Shown: in pieces, positions 43,849 through 51,598 of the stretch
Layout of the letters: each line of letters opens with the position of its first letter
Position numbering within the stretch: the first letter of the stretch is position 1
DNA from: GCA-003244245 sp050699875
Lineage (GTDB): Bacteria; Actinomycetota; Actinomycetes; Mycobacteriales; Pseudonocardiaceae
Reading direction: 5' to 3'
NCBI GenBank assembly: GCA_050699875.1
Contig: JBOHFX010000002.1
Coordinates: forward strand, 1 to 64,000
DNA length: 64,000 nt
The notes under the pieces: generated by a model
Database searches by the model: none
What the model was told of the DNA's origin: nothing
Seen by the model: the letters and a program-made list of their open reading frames with translations, nothing else
Program-made: the position numbers and the translations under genes

Positions 43849-43867
43849 CTACCCCTTGAAGGGATAG
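43849..43867. promoter_or_regulatory. Near-palindrome upstream of operon B
   Basis: CTACCCCTT and AAGGGATAG surround a single base, giving a dyad with one mismatch, about 130 bases upstream of the YidC-TPR start. It lies in the gene-free stretch 43720-43951 between operon B and the leuS 3' end. It may be an operator, but no match to the HspR (HAIR) or HrcA (CIRCE) boxes was seen. Confidence 0.35.
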
Positions 43868-43951
43868 AGGCCATGGCGCAGCGTGCTGATACCTTTCTCA
43901 CTCGATTGAACGGCTGCTACTCCAGCGACGCCGTTTGCGGCATGTCTATAG

Positions 43952-46855
43952 TCAGAGCACGACGTTGACCAGCCGGCCGGGAACCACGATGACCTTGCGG
44001 GGCTCCCCGTCGGCGATCAGCGCCGTGCTGCGCAACTGCGTCAACGCCGCGGCGCGTACCTCGTCGAGACCGGCCGAGCTGGGTACCACCACCCGGGACC
44101 GGACCTTGCCGTTGACCTGGATCGGGTACTCCACGGTGTCCTCGGCCAGGAAGCGGTCGTCGGCTTGTGGCATCGGCCCGTGTGCCAGCGACTCGTCATG
44201 CCCCAATTTCCACCACAGTTCTTCGGCGATGTGTGGGGCCACCGGCGCCAGCAGCAGCACCAGCGGTTCGGCCACCGCTCTTGGCGTTCCCGCGCTCGAG
44301 CCGTACACCTTGGTGACGTAGTTGTTCAGCTCGATCAGCTTGGCGATCGCGGTGTTCAGCCGCAGCGCGGCGTAGTCGTCGCGGACCCCGGCGATGGCCC
44401 GGTGCAGCGCCCGCAGGGTGTCCCGGCCGGCCTCGGGATCCAGCGGGGTGTCCACCACCCGAAGCTCCCCGGTGGTCTCGTCGACCAGGTTGCGCCACAG
44501 CCGCTGCAAGAACCGGTGCGCTCCGACGACGTCCTTGGTGGCCCACGGCCGCGAGACGTCCAGCGGTCCCATGGACATCTCGTACACCCGAAGCGTGTCG
44601 GCACCGTAGGTGTCGCTCATCTCATCGGGAGAGACGGAGTTGCGCAGGCTCTTGCCCATCTTGCCGTATTCGCGCCGTACTTCCTGGCCACGCCGGCTGT
44701 AGCGACCCTCGGGCTGCTCGACAACCTCCTCGGCGGGCACGTACACACCCCGTGCATCGGTGTAGGCGTAGGCCTGGATGTAGCCCTGGTTGTACAGCCG
44801 CCGGTAGGGCTCCTCGGACGACACGTGTCCCAGGTCGTAGAGCACTTTGTGCCAGAACCGGGAGTACAGCAGGTGCAGCACCGCGTGCTCCACGCCGCCG
44901 ACGTAGAGATCCAGGCCACCGGGGTCGTCCGGTCCATGCAGCAGGGGCCGCGGGCCCATCCAGTACCGCTCGTTGATCGGATCGCACATCGCCTCGTCGT
45001 TGTCCGGGTCGATGTAGCGCAACTGGTACCAGCACGATCCCGCCCACTGCGGCATCACGTTGGTGTCCCGGCGGTAGGTTTTGAGGCCGTCTCCCAGGTC
45101 CAGCTGTACCTGTACCCAGTCGGTGGCCTTGGCCAGCGGGGGCGCCGGTTCGGAGTCGGCGTCATCCGGGTCGGACGTGGTCGGTGAGTAGTCGACCACG
45201 TCCGGCAGCTCGACGGGCAGCATTGATTCCGGCAGCGGGTGCGGTCGGCCGTCGCTGTCGTAGACGATTGGGAACGGCTCGCCCCAGTACCGTTGCCGGG
45301 CGAACAGCCAGTCGCGCAGCTTGTACTGCACGGTGCCCTCGCCGGCACCGTTGGCCTCCAGCCAATCGGTGATCGCTTTTTTGGCTTCCTCCACGTCCAG
45401 CCTGTCCAGGAACGAGGAGTTGATCGCCGGGCCTGCACCCAGGTAGGCCTGCCCCTCGAAATCCAGCGGGGGTGCGACGGTGCGCACGATCGGCAACTCG
45501 AACGCTTCGGCGAAGTCCCAGTCGCGCTGGTCCTGCCCGGGCACCGCCATGATCGCGCCGGTGCCGTACCCCATCAGCACGTAGTCGGCGATGAACACCG
45601 GGATTTGCTTACCCGTGGCCGGGCTGGTCGCGTAGGCCCCGGTAAAGACCCCGGTCTTGTTGCGGCTTTCCTGGCGCTCCAGTTCGGAGCGTCGGGCGGC
45701 AGACCGGCGGTATGCGGCGACCGCTTCGGCCGGGGTGGCTACGCCACCGGTCCAGCGACTGTCCACCCCGGACGGCCACTGCTCGGCGACGATCTCGGCA
45801 ACCAATGGGTGCTCTGGTGCGAGGATGAGATAGGTCGCGCCGAACACGGTGTCCGGGCGGGTTGTGAACACCTCGACGTTGGTACCCACAGAGCCCTGGT
45901 TGGTGGTACGTGAAGGGCCCCCTACCGGAAACCGGATCCGGGCGCCGTGGGAGCGACCGATCCAGTTGCGCTGCATGGTCTTGATCTTTTCCGGCCAGTC
46001 CAGCCGGTCCAGGTCGTCGAGCAGCCGGTCGGCGTAGGCGGTGATCCGCATCATCCACTGCCGCAGGTTGCGCCGGAACACCGGGAAGTTGCCGCGGTCA
46101 CTGCGACCCTCGGCGGTGACCTCCTCGTTGGCCAGCACGGTGCCCAACCCCGGGCACCAGTTCACCGGCGCATAGGACAGGTACACCAGCCGGTGCGAGT
46201 CGATGATGTCCTGCTGCTCGGCAGCGGTCAGCTCGGCCCAGGGCCGACCATCTCGGGTGGGTCGGGTGCCCTGCGCGTACTCGGTTTCCAGCTCTGCGAT
46301 CGGGCGGGCCCGGCGCGCCGCGGTGTCGTACCACGCGTTGTAGATCTGTAGGAAGATCCACTGGGTCCAGCGGTAATAGGAGACGTCGGTGGTGGCGATC
46401 CGGCGGCGCTCGTCGTGACCCAGTCCCAGCCGGCGGATCTGCGCCAGGAAGCGCTGGATGTTCGCCTCGGTGGTGCTCCGTGGGTGGGTGCCGGTCTGGG
46501 CTGCATACAGCTCGGCGGGCAGCCCGAACGCGTCAAAGCCCATGGTGTGCAGCACGTTGCGCCCGGTCATCCGGTGGTAGCGGGCGAAGACGTCGACGCC
46601 GATGTAGCCGAGCGGGTGCCCGACATGCAGCCCGGACCCGGACGGGTAGGGGAACATGTCCTGCACGAATAGCTTGTCTTCGGAGACGGCGGCTCCTTGG
46701 GGGTCCCCCACCGCCGGCCGCAGCGATCCGACCGGATTGGGCGTGTGGAATGTGCCCCGCTCGGTCCAGCGGTGCTGCCAGCGCCGCTCGATCTCACCGG
46801 CCAGCGCCGCGTTGTAGCGGTGCGGCGGGCCGTCCCCGTCATCGGTGCTGCTCAT
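43952..46855 (-). CDS. leuS: Leucyl-tRNA synthetase
   Basis: Class I aminoacyl-tRNA synthetase, 967 residues, charging tRNA-Leu. Signature HIGH appears as HVGH in FPYPSGSGLHVGH, the KMSKS loop as KMGKS (in GKMGKSLRNSVSPDE), and the CP1 editing domain is present (GTGAIMAVPGQDQRDWDFA, with a threonine-poor start near ARIRFPV). The ATG at 46855 follows GGAAGGA; the longer frame to 46921 crosses a leader hairpin and is rejected. Upstream lie a leucine-rich leader peptide and two hairpins, a likely attenuator. Confidence 0.97.
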   Translation of the reverse strand: MSSTDDGDGPPHRYNAALAGEIERRWQHRWTERGTFHTPNPVGSLRPAVGDPQGAAVSEDKLFVQDMFPYPSGSGLHVGHPLGYIGVDVFARYHRMTGRNVLHTMGFDAFGLPAELYAAQTGTHPRSTTEANIQRFLAQIRRLGLGHDERRRIATTDVSYYRWTQWIFLQIYNAWYDTAARRARPIAELETEYAQGTRPTRDGRPWAELTAAEQQDIIDSHRLVYLSYAPVNWCPGLGTVLANEEVTAEGRSDRGNFPVFRRNLRQWMMRITAYADRLLDDLDRLDWPEKIKTMQRNWIGRSHGARIRFPVGGPSRTTNQGSVGTNVEVFTTRPDTVFGATYLILAPEHPLVAEIVAEQWPSGVDSRWTGGVATPAEAVAAYRRSAARRSELERQESRNKTGVFTGAYATSPATGKQIPVFIADYVLMGYGTGAIMAVPGQDQRDWDFAEAFELPIVRTVAPPLDFEGQAYLGAGPAINSSFLDRLDVEEAKKAITDWLEANGAGEGTVQYKLRDWLFARQRYWGEPFPIVYDSDGRPHPLPESMLPVELPDVVDYSPTTSDPDDADSEPAPPLAKATDWVQVQLDLGDGLKTYRRDTNVMPQWAGSCWYQLRYIDPDNDEAMCDPINERYWMGPRPLLHGPDDPGGLDLYVGGVEHAVLHLLYSRFWHKVLYDLGHVSSEEPYRRLYNQGYIQAYAYTDARGVYVPAEEVVEQPEGRYSRRGQEVRREYGKMGKSLRNSVSPDEMSDTYGADTLRVYEMSMGPLDVSRPWATKDVVGAHRFLQRLWRNLVDETTGELRVVDTPLDPEAGRDTLRALHRAIAGVRDDYAALRLNTAIAKLIELNNYVTKVYGSSAGTPRAVAEPLVLLLAPVAPHIAEELWWKLGHDESLAHGPMPQADDRFLAEDTVEYPIQVNGKVRSRVVVPSSAGLDEVRAAALTQLRSTALIADGEPRKVIVVPGRLVNVVL

Positions 46856-46904
46856 GATCGTCCTTCCGAACTCAGCCCTGATGGACAGTCCCCAGGAAAC
46901 AGGA

Positions 46905-46968
46905 GACCCCCTAGGCGCCAATGGGGCCGTAGGGGGTCGCCGCGCTGACTGATTCCGCCGGTCAGCGC
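46905..46968 (-). promoter_or_regulatory. leuS leader hairpins (candidate attenuator)
   Basis: Two perfect stems are in order on the transcript. The first pairs 46961-46968 with 46942-46949 (GCGCTGAC/GTCAGCGC) and contains the leader stop codon. The second pairs 46930-46938 with 46905-46913 (GACCCCCTA/TAGGGGGTC). The second has the position of a terminator or start-occluding stem, 50 bases before the leuS ATG. The downstream T-run is poor. Leucyl-tRNA shortage would stall the ribosome on Leu codons and change the pairing. Confidence 0.6.
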
Positions 46969-47000
46969 AGCCCGAGAAGGAGCCGGCGGGCGGTGCTCAT
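46962..47000 (-). CDS. Leucine-rich leader peptide for leuS attenuation
   Basis: A 12-codon open frame reads MSTARRLLLGLR then TGA. Four of 12 codons are Leu (CTC, CTT, CTC, CTG), three of them consecutive, and the two stems begin at the stop. There is no Shine-Dalgarno, but TATCAT lies at 47013-47008, exactly seven bases before the ATG, so this is probably a leaderless transcript starting with the leader peptide. It is too short for usual gene callers. Its role in leuS control is inferred from order and content. Confidence 0.6.
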   Translation of the reverse strand: MSTARRLLLGLR

Positions 47001-47007
47001 GGCGGCG

Positions 47008-47013
47008 ATGATA
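47008..47013 (-). promoter_or_regulatory. -10 box for leuS leader transcript
   Basis: TATCAT on the minus strand ends seven bases before the ATG of the leader peptide, the leaderless spacing. It also lies about 50 bases from the divergent -10 box at 47061. Confidence 0.5.
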
Positions 47014-47060
47014 GCAGGTTGACCAACGACGGGTTCACCCGATAAGCCGCGCGGCGCCGG

Positions 47061-47066
47061 TACCCT
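47061..47066 (+). promoter_or_regulatory. -10 box for SdpI-family gene
   Basis: TACCCT ends seven bases before the GTG at 47074, matching the leaderless promoter pattern. No Shine-Dalgarno is present. Confidence 0.45.
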
Positions 47067-47073
47067 GGCCGAC

Positions 47074-47472
47074 GTGTCTGCGTCCAGACTGCTCGGTGGA
47101 CTCCTGCTGGTCGCTGGCGTGGCGCTGTTCACTGTCGGCCTGCTCGGCTGGCGGCGGCGGTTGCCGCGCAACCGGTTCGCCGGCATCCGCACCCCCGCGA
47201 CGCTGCGCTCCGAGGCCGCCTTCCGCGCTGCCAACCATGTGGCCGCCCCGCCGGTACTGGCGGCCGGCGCGGTTAGTGCAGCAGGCGGAGCGCTGGTTTT
47301 CGGGACTGTGGGGCCGGCGCTCACCGTGATCGTCGGGGCGACCGGTATCGGCGTGGTCGGCCTACTGGTCGCCGGCGGATTGCTCGGTCATCGGGCGGCC
47401 GCTGCGATGCCCCCGCCGACGGGTCGTTGCGGCGGCTGCGCCTGCGATGGCGGGGGTTGCACCGCGACTTGA
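47074..47472 (+). CDS. SdpI-family membrane protein with Cys-rich tail
   Basis: A 132-residue membrane protein of the SdpI/YhfL type. The marker RRLPRNRFAGIRTPATLRSEAAFRAANHVAAP follows a first hydrophobic helix; two more helices follow to about residue 110. SdpI proteins give immunity to a secreted toxin in Bacillus; the role in actinobacteria is unknown. The last 16 residues form GRCGGCACDGGGC, four Cys in a short loop that could bind a metal or a lipid. Confidence 0.7.
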   Translation: MSASRLLGGLLLVAGVALFTVGLLGWRRRLPRNRFAGIRTPATLRSEAAFRAANHVAAPPVLAAGAVSAAGGALVFGTVGPALTVIVGATGIGVVGLLVAGGLLGHRAAAAMPPPTGRCGGCACDGGGCTAT

Positions 47473-47507
47473 CGGTCAGCCGGCTTTCCGACCGTCCAGT
47501 CGGGGTG

Positions 47508-47948
47508 TCAAAGACGGACCGAAGGCGTTCCATTGTCTGATGGAGCTAACTGGGCCATGACGGTGGCCGTGTCCATCCATACGTTTTCCCGGCTGATGCG
47601 GCCGGCGCGGAACTCGAAGACATGCAGCATCTGGAAACTTACCTTCCGGCCGTTGCCGGGCAGGCCAGCGAGACTGCCGGTCACGGTCGCCGTGCACGCG
47701 TGTTCGACGACGCAGACGTCGTCGCCGTAGAAGCAGCGAACTTCCCTCAGCTCGTCAGTGCGCACCTCGCGCATCAAATGCTCGTAGCGTTGGCGGGCGG
47801 CGGCGCGGCCGTGCACGGGGCCGCCGGGAGCACCGACCACGTCGTGCTCGACGTCGTCGGTGTACACCGCGACCGCCGCGTCGAGATCACCCGTGTCTTC
47901 TGCCGCGATGTGCACGTCGACCAGCGCCTTCATCTCTTCCTGCGTCAC
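47508..47948 (-). CDS. NTF2/SnoaL-like protein
   Basis: A 146-residue protein of the NTF2-like (SnoaL, ketosteroid isomerase-type) fold: an N-terminal helix pair MKALVDVHIAAEDTGDLDAAV, YTDDVEHDVVG, and a beta sheet ending MLHVFEFRAGRISRENVWMD. These small open barrels act as isomerases, cyclases or ligand binders; substrate is not visible. GTG start with GGGAGA upstream. Divergent from a MarR regulator, with two shared operators, so it is probably controlled by it. Confidence 0.8.
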   Translation of the reverse strand: MTQEEMKALVDVHIAAEDTGDLDAAVAVYTDDVEHDVVGAPGGPVHGRAAARQRYEHLMREVRTDELREVRCFYGDDVCVVEHACTATVTGSLAGLPGNGRKVSFQMLHVFEFRAGRISRENVWMDTATVMAQLAPSDNGTPSVRL

Positions 47949-47961
47949 GCCGGGTTCTCCC

Positions 47962-47998
47962 GTCAGGTAACCTGACCACTACCGTAAGGTACCCTGAC
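47962..47998. promoter_or_regulatory. Tandem MarR operators
   Basis: Two related 15-base dyads, GTCAGGTAACCTGAC (47962-47976) and GTAAGGTACCCTGAC (47984-47998), start 22 bases apart, two helical turns. They occupy the intergenic region of the NTF2-like/MarR pair. TACCCT at 47990-47995 is seven bases before the MarR ATG, so the second site covers a leaderless promoter. Confidence 0.65.
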
Positions 47999-48002
47999 GG
48001 TC

Positions 48003-48500
48003 ATGTCAACGGAGTGGTCCGTCCGCATCCTCGGGTTGGTTCAGTTTGCGTTGGAACTCGGGTTGTCTCAAGCGATGGCGGAGGTGGCGCCGCGGCATTT
48101 ACAGCTGCGGCCGGCCCACCTCCAGGTCTTCCGACGGGGTTCACTGGACTCAGTCCGGATCACGCAGCTTGCAGCCCGTTCAGGCATGACCAAGCAGTCG
48201 ATGCATGAGCTGGTGGGCCACTTGGAGCAGCACGGTTACGTCCGGCGGGAGCGGGACTCGGCCGACCCGCGGGCGCTGCGAGTGCGGCTGACCGCACGGG
48301 GGCACGAGCTGGAGGGGCAGCTGCGGGCGGCGACGGCCCGGGTACACCTGCAGTGGCTGGACCAGCTGGGGGAGGAGCGGTTCGGGACATTGTGGTCCGC
48401 GCTGCAGGACGTGACCGGACGGGACGATCCGCTGCCAGATCCGGCGGAGCTGGCCCGCCAGGCCGGTAGCGTCGCCCGGGAGGATCTTCACAACCGCTGA
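48003..48500 (+). CDS. MarR-family transcriptional regulator
   Basis: A 165-residue winged-helix regulator. The DNA-binding part reads ITQLAARSGMTKQSMHELVGHLEQHGYVRRERDSADPRALRVRLTARG, with the typical wing arginines. N- and C-terminal helices form the dimer interface. It lies beside two palindromes at 47962-47998, consistent with autorepression and control of the NTF2-like gene. Effector is unknown. Confidence 0.85.
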   Translation: MSTEWSVRILGLVQFALELGLSQAMAEVAPRHLQLRPAHLQVFRRGSLDSVRITQLAARSGMTKQSMHELVGHLEQHGYVRRERDSADPRALRVRLTARGHELEGQLRAATARVHLQWLDQLGEERFGTLWSALQDVTGRDDPLPDPAELARQAGSVAREDLHNR

Positions 48501-48572
48501 ACGTGGATCACAGCCGGGGCTCGCGTTCCCGCACACCAAGCCGGCGGGCGGTCGCTCGTACCTGCGGATACG

Positions 48573-49010
48573 TCAGTGCAGGCAGAACTCGTTGCCCTCC
48601 GGGTCGGCCATGACCAGGCACCACCCGGCCGGCTCGTCGAGCTCGCGCAGCAGAGTGGCACCCCCCTCCTTCAGTTGTGCGCACTGAGCCCAAGCCGCCG
48701 CTTTGCGTTCCTCGCTACCGAACGCGGCGCCGGGTGCGACATCGATATCGAGATGCACCCGGTTCTTCACCGTCTTGGTTTCGGGCACCTTCTGAAACAG
48801 TATCCGCGGTTTCCCGCCTTCCGGGTCGACCACAGCAGCGAGCCGGTCATGGTCCTCGGGCGGTATTCCGAGCTGCTCGGCGAACTCCTCCCAGGAAGCA
48901 AAGCCCGCCGGCGGCGGCTGCAGGACGTAGCCGAGCGCTGCCGCCCAGAACTCGGCGAGCCTGCGCGGGTCGGAGCAATCAATGACTACCTGTACGTCGA
49001 GCGCGGCCAT
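48573..49010 (-). CDS. VOC-superfamily protein (glyoxalase-like)
   Basis: A 145-residue vicinal-oxygen-chelate fold protein of the glyoxalase-6 type: VQVVIDCSDPRRLAEFWAAALGY, PRILFQKVPETKTVKNRVHLDIDV, and the C-terminal VMADPEGNEFCLH. The metal ligands expected of the fold (His and Glu in HLDIDV and NEFCLH) are partly visible. AAGGGAGT lies seven bases before the ATG; the frame to 49049 is rejected. Substrate unknown. Confidence 0.85.
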   Translation of the reverse strand: MAALDVQVVIDCSDPRRLAEFWAAALGYVLQPPPAGFASWEEFAEQLGIPPEDHDRLAAVVDPEGGKPRILFQKVPETKTVKNRVHLDIDVAPGAAFGSEERKAAAWAQCAQLKEGGATLLRELDEPAGWCLVMADPEGNEFCLH

Positions 49011-49102
49011 CTCGACTCCCTTCGGTGGCCCAAGTACACACAGTGCCAAGACAGACGAACAACGTTGCAGGCTTGACCGCCAAGGTCGGGCAGCTTGTTA
49101 CC

Positions 49103-50614
49103 CTAGCCAGGCAGCAGGGCGCGCACCGCGCCGATGGTGTCCGCATCGGCCGGCGTCCTGTCCGGTCGGTAGCGCTGCACCCGGGCGAAGCGCAGCGCGA
49201 CGCCGCCAGGGTAGCGGGTGCTGGCCTGCACCCCGTCCAGCTCGATCTCCACCACGAACTCCGGTACCAGATACACCACGTGCCCGTCCTGCCGAAGCGC
49301 CCGAGCCGAGAACTGCTCGGTCTGCCAGGCCAGCAGCGCGTCTGTCATTCCCTTGAACGTCTTGCCGACCATCACCGGCGGCCCGCCGTCGGGGTCGCGC
49401 GCCCCGAGGTGGATGTTCGACAGCATTCCGGTGCGCCGGCCGTAGCCCCACTCGGCGGCGAGCACCACCAGGTCCAGAGTGTGTGCGGGCTTGACCTTCT
49501 GCCATGCCCGGCCCCGCCGGCCGGCGGCATACGGCGCATCCAACGACTTGACCATCACGCCCTCGTGCCCGGCCGCCAGCGCCTCGTCCAGCAGCGCGGC
49601 GGCCCGCTCGCCATCTGGCGCGAGCACGCCGGGCATCCGGTGCGGGCCCGCGACCTGCGCGAGCGCGTCGAGCCGCTCCCGCAGCGGCGCGTCGAGCAGG
49701 TCGAGCCCGTCCAGATGCAGGCAGTCGAAGAACCGCGGTCGCAGTACGCCGGCGCTGGCGTTGCTCATTGTCTCCTGGAACGGGCGGGGCCGGCCGTCAT
49801 CGGTCAGCGCCAGCGATTCGCCGTCCAGCACGGTGGCGCGGCAGGGCAACGCCCGCGCCAGCTCGACCAGGTCGGGCACCGTGGCGGTGATGTCGCGCAG
49901 GCTGCGAGTGAACACCCGAATCTCGTCGCCGTCGCGGTGCAGCTGGATGCGCGCGCCGTCCAGCTTGTACTCGACAGTGACGCCGCGGCCACCGCTGCCG
50001 GAGCCCAGCTCGGCGAGCGCATCGTCCAGGCTCGCGGCCGGGGAGGCCAGCATCGGGCGGACGCCCCTGCCGACCTCGAGCCGGAAGGCGGCCAATGCCT
50101 CCGCGCCGCCGGACAGTGCCGCTCGAGCGGTGACCGGGAGTTCGCCGGACAGCATCAGCGCCCGGCGAACCAGCTCGGCGGGTACCGCCGCGGCGGCTGC
50201 CACCGCCTCGGTGAGCACCCCCTCCAGGGCGCCCTGGCGCAGCTCCCCGATCAGCAACCGGCGCAGGAAGTGCTGTTCGTCGGCGGTCGCCGAGCCGAAC
50301 AGCTCGGCCAGCAGGGCGGCGCGGCGGGCCGCCGATCCGGTGCCGCTGCAGCCGGCCAGCGCGTCGAGCGCGGCGTCCACCCGCTCAACAGTGAGCCCCG
50401 GCGCCGGGACCGCCGGGGGGGCAACCGCGGCAAGGGTGCGCCAGCCGGTGCCCATCCGGCCCTGGCGCGGCTCACCGGCCAGCCAGGCCACCGCTGGCTC
50501 GATCTCCGCCTGCGCCAGCGAGCGCAGGACCCCCGCCAGGATCTCGACCTTGGCCCGCCGCGACCGGGTGCCGCCCACGGCGGCGGACGCGGCGACGACC
50601 TCGGCGAACAGCAC
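49103..50614 (-). CDS. ligB: ATP-dependent DNA ligase
   Basis: A 503-residue ATP-dependent DNA ligase of the actinobacterial LigB type (Rv3062-like). The DNA-binding domain covers about 1-190; the adenylation domain has motif I EYKLDGARIQ with the nucleotidyl Lys, motif III RFFDCLHLDGLDLL, motif IV EGVMVKSLDAPY, and motif V WQKVKP. The OB-fold follows. GTG start at 50614 with the typical MLFAEVVAASAAVG opening. Nine bases after the DAG kinase-like stop, so the two are one unit. It would seal nicks during repair. Confidence 0.92.
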   Translation of the reverse strand: MLFAEVVAASAAVGGTRSRRAKVEILAGVLRSLAQAEIEPAVAWLAGEPRQGRMGTGWRTLAAVAPPAVPAPGLTVERVDAALDALAGCSGTGSAARRAALLAELFGSATADEQHFLRRLLIGELRQGALEGVLTEAVAAAAAVPAELVRRALMLSGELPVTARAALSGGAEALAAFRLEVGRGVRPMLASPAASLDDALAELGSGSGGRGVTVEYKLDGARIQLHRDGDEIRVFTRSLRDITATVPDLVELARALPCRATVLDGESLALTDDGRPRPFQETMSNASAGVLRPRFFDCLHLDGLDLLDAPLRERLDALAQVAGPHRMPGVLAPDGERAAALLDEALAAGHEGVMVKSLDAPYAAGRRGRAWQKVKPAHTLDLVVLAAEWGYGRRTGMLSNIHLGARDPDGGPPVMVGKTFKGMTDALLAWQTEQFSARALRQDGHVVYLVPEFVVEIELDGVQASTRYPGGVALRFARVQRYRPDRTPADADTIGAVRALLPG

Positions 50615-50623
50615 GTCGCCGAT

Positions 50624-51529
50624 TCAACCGCAGCGCCGTGCTGGGGTAGCGATGACCCGCCAGACCCTTGGCTGCACGTTCCATGTCCGGTGGCTGACTC
50701 CCTCGCTGAGCTCGCCGTCACTGTTGATCGGCACCGGTGGGCCGGCCAGCTCAACTGTGCGGCCCCGGGTCAGCACGACGTCGGGGTGCTCGGTGTGCCT
50801 GCCCTGGCGGAGCAGCTGTGCATAGCGCAGGCGGGCCAGCGGGCCGGTCGCGGTGCTGACGACCACCTCAGCCAGACCGTCGTCGGGCTCGGCGTGCGGG
50901 GCCAGCGGGGTGCCGCCGCCGATCGTGCGCCCGTTGAGGATACCGACCTGCAGCACGCGACGGGCCCCGTCGGTGATCGTCGCGCTGTCCACGCTGACCC
51001 GCAGCGGCCAGCCCGGGATGCGCAGCCCGGCCAGCAGCGCCCCGACCCGGTACGCGAGCATCCCCAGCACGGGTTTCAGCGGCTCGCCCTCGCGGGCGCC
51101 CTGAGCGCCGATGCCCAGGTGCACCGCATTGATCACCATACCGCCTGCGTCGTCGGTCAGCAGGTCCATCTCGTGAGGCGAGCCCTCCAGCACGACACGG
51201 GCAGCCGCGGCAGGATCCAGCGGGATGCCCACGGTGCGCGCGAAGTCGTTCCCGGTGCCCAGCGGCACCAGACCGATCGCCCGGCTCGCCAGCTCACTGC
51301 GAGCGTGCAACGCGGCGACGAGCAGGTGCAACGTGCCGTCGCCGCCGGCTGCGACCGGGAGCCGGTGCGGATGCGCCCCAAGCACAGCGTTGAGCTCATC
51401 CGGGCTGCCGAGCGGCTCGCTGCACACGTCGGCGCCGCCGCGGTGCAGCACGTCGAGCACCTCCTGCAAGGCGCCCTCGTCCGCGCTGCCGGCCTTGGCG
51501 TTCGAGATGACCAGCAAGCCTTGCTCCAT
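50624..51529 (-). CDS. Diacylglycerol/lipid kinase-like protein
   Basis: A 301-residue protein of the DAGK_cat family (YegS/DgkB-like). N-terminal nucleotide region: LLVISNAKAGS, LPVAAGGDGTLHLLVAAL (the GGDGT motif), and PLGTGNDFARTVGIPL. C-terminal beta sandwich with EPDDGLAEVVV and VPINSDGEL. In phospholipid recycling these phosphorylate diacylglycerol or related lipids. ATG at 51529 is the family start; the reading frame to 51943 is an antisense extension into the phosphatase. Confidence 0.88.
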   Translation of the reverse strand: MEQGLLVISNAKAGSADEGALQEVLDVLHRGGADVCSEPLGSPDELNAVLGAHPHRLPVAAGGDGTLHLLVAALHARSELASRAIGLVPLGTGNDFARTVGIPLDPAAAARVVLEGSPHEMDLLTDDAGGMVINAVHLGIGAQGAREGEPLKPVLGMLAYRVGALLAGLRIPGWPLRVSVDSATITDGARRVLQVGILNGRTIGGGTPLAPHAEPDDGLAEVVVSTATGPLARLRYAQLLRQGRHTEHPDVVLTRGRTVELAGPPVPINSDGELSEGVSHRTWNVQPRVWRVIATPARRCG

Positions 51530-51598
51530 ACCGACTACAAAACCACTACCGCTGGCACATAACGCTGATCTGGGTACAAACTGAAGCGGGAGGTGACC

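Noticed and set aside
44165..45187. A 340-codon plus-strand frame inside leuS
   Set aside because: Antisense shadow of leuS; no domain.
46856..47060. T-box riboswitch upstream of leuS
   Set aside because: No T-box sequence or stem I specifier arrangement is seen and the leader is too short; the Leu-rich leader peptide explains it better.
49025..51562. An 845-codon plus-strand frame
   Set aside because: Antisense to the DNA ligase and diacylglycerol kinase-like genes, low in hydrophobic structure, no known motif.
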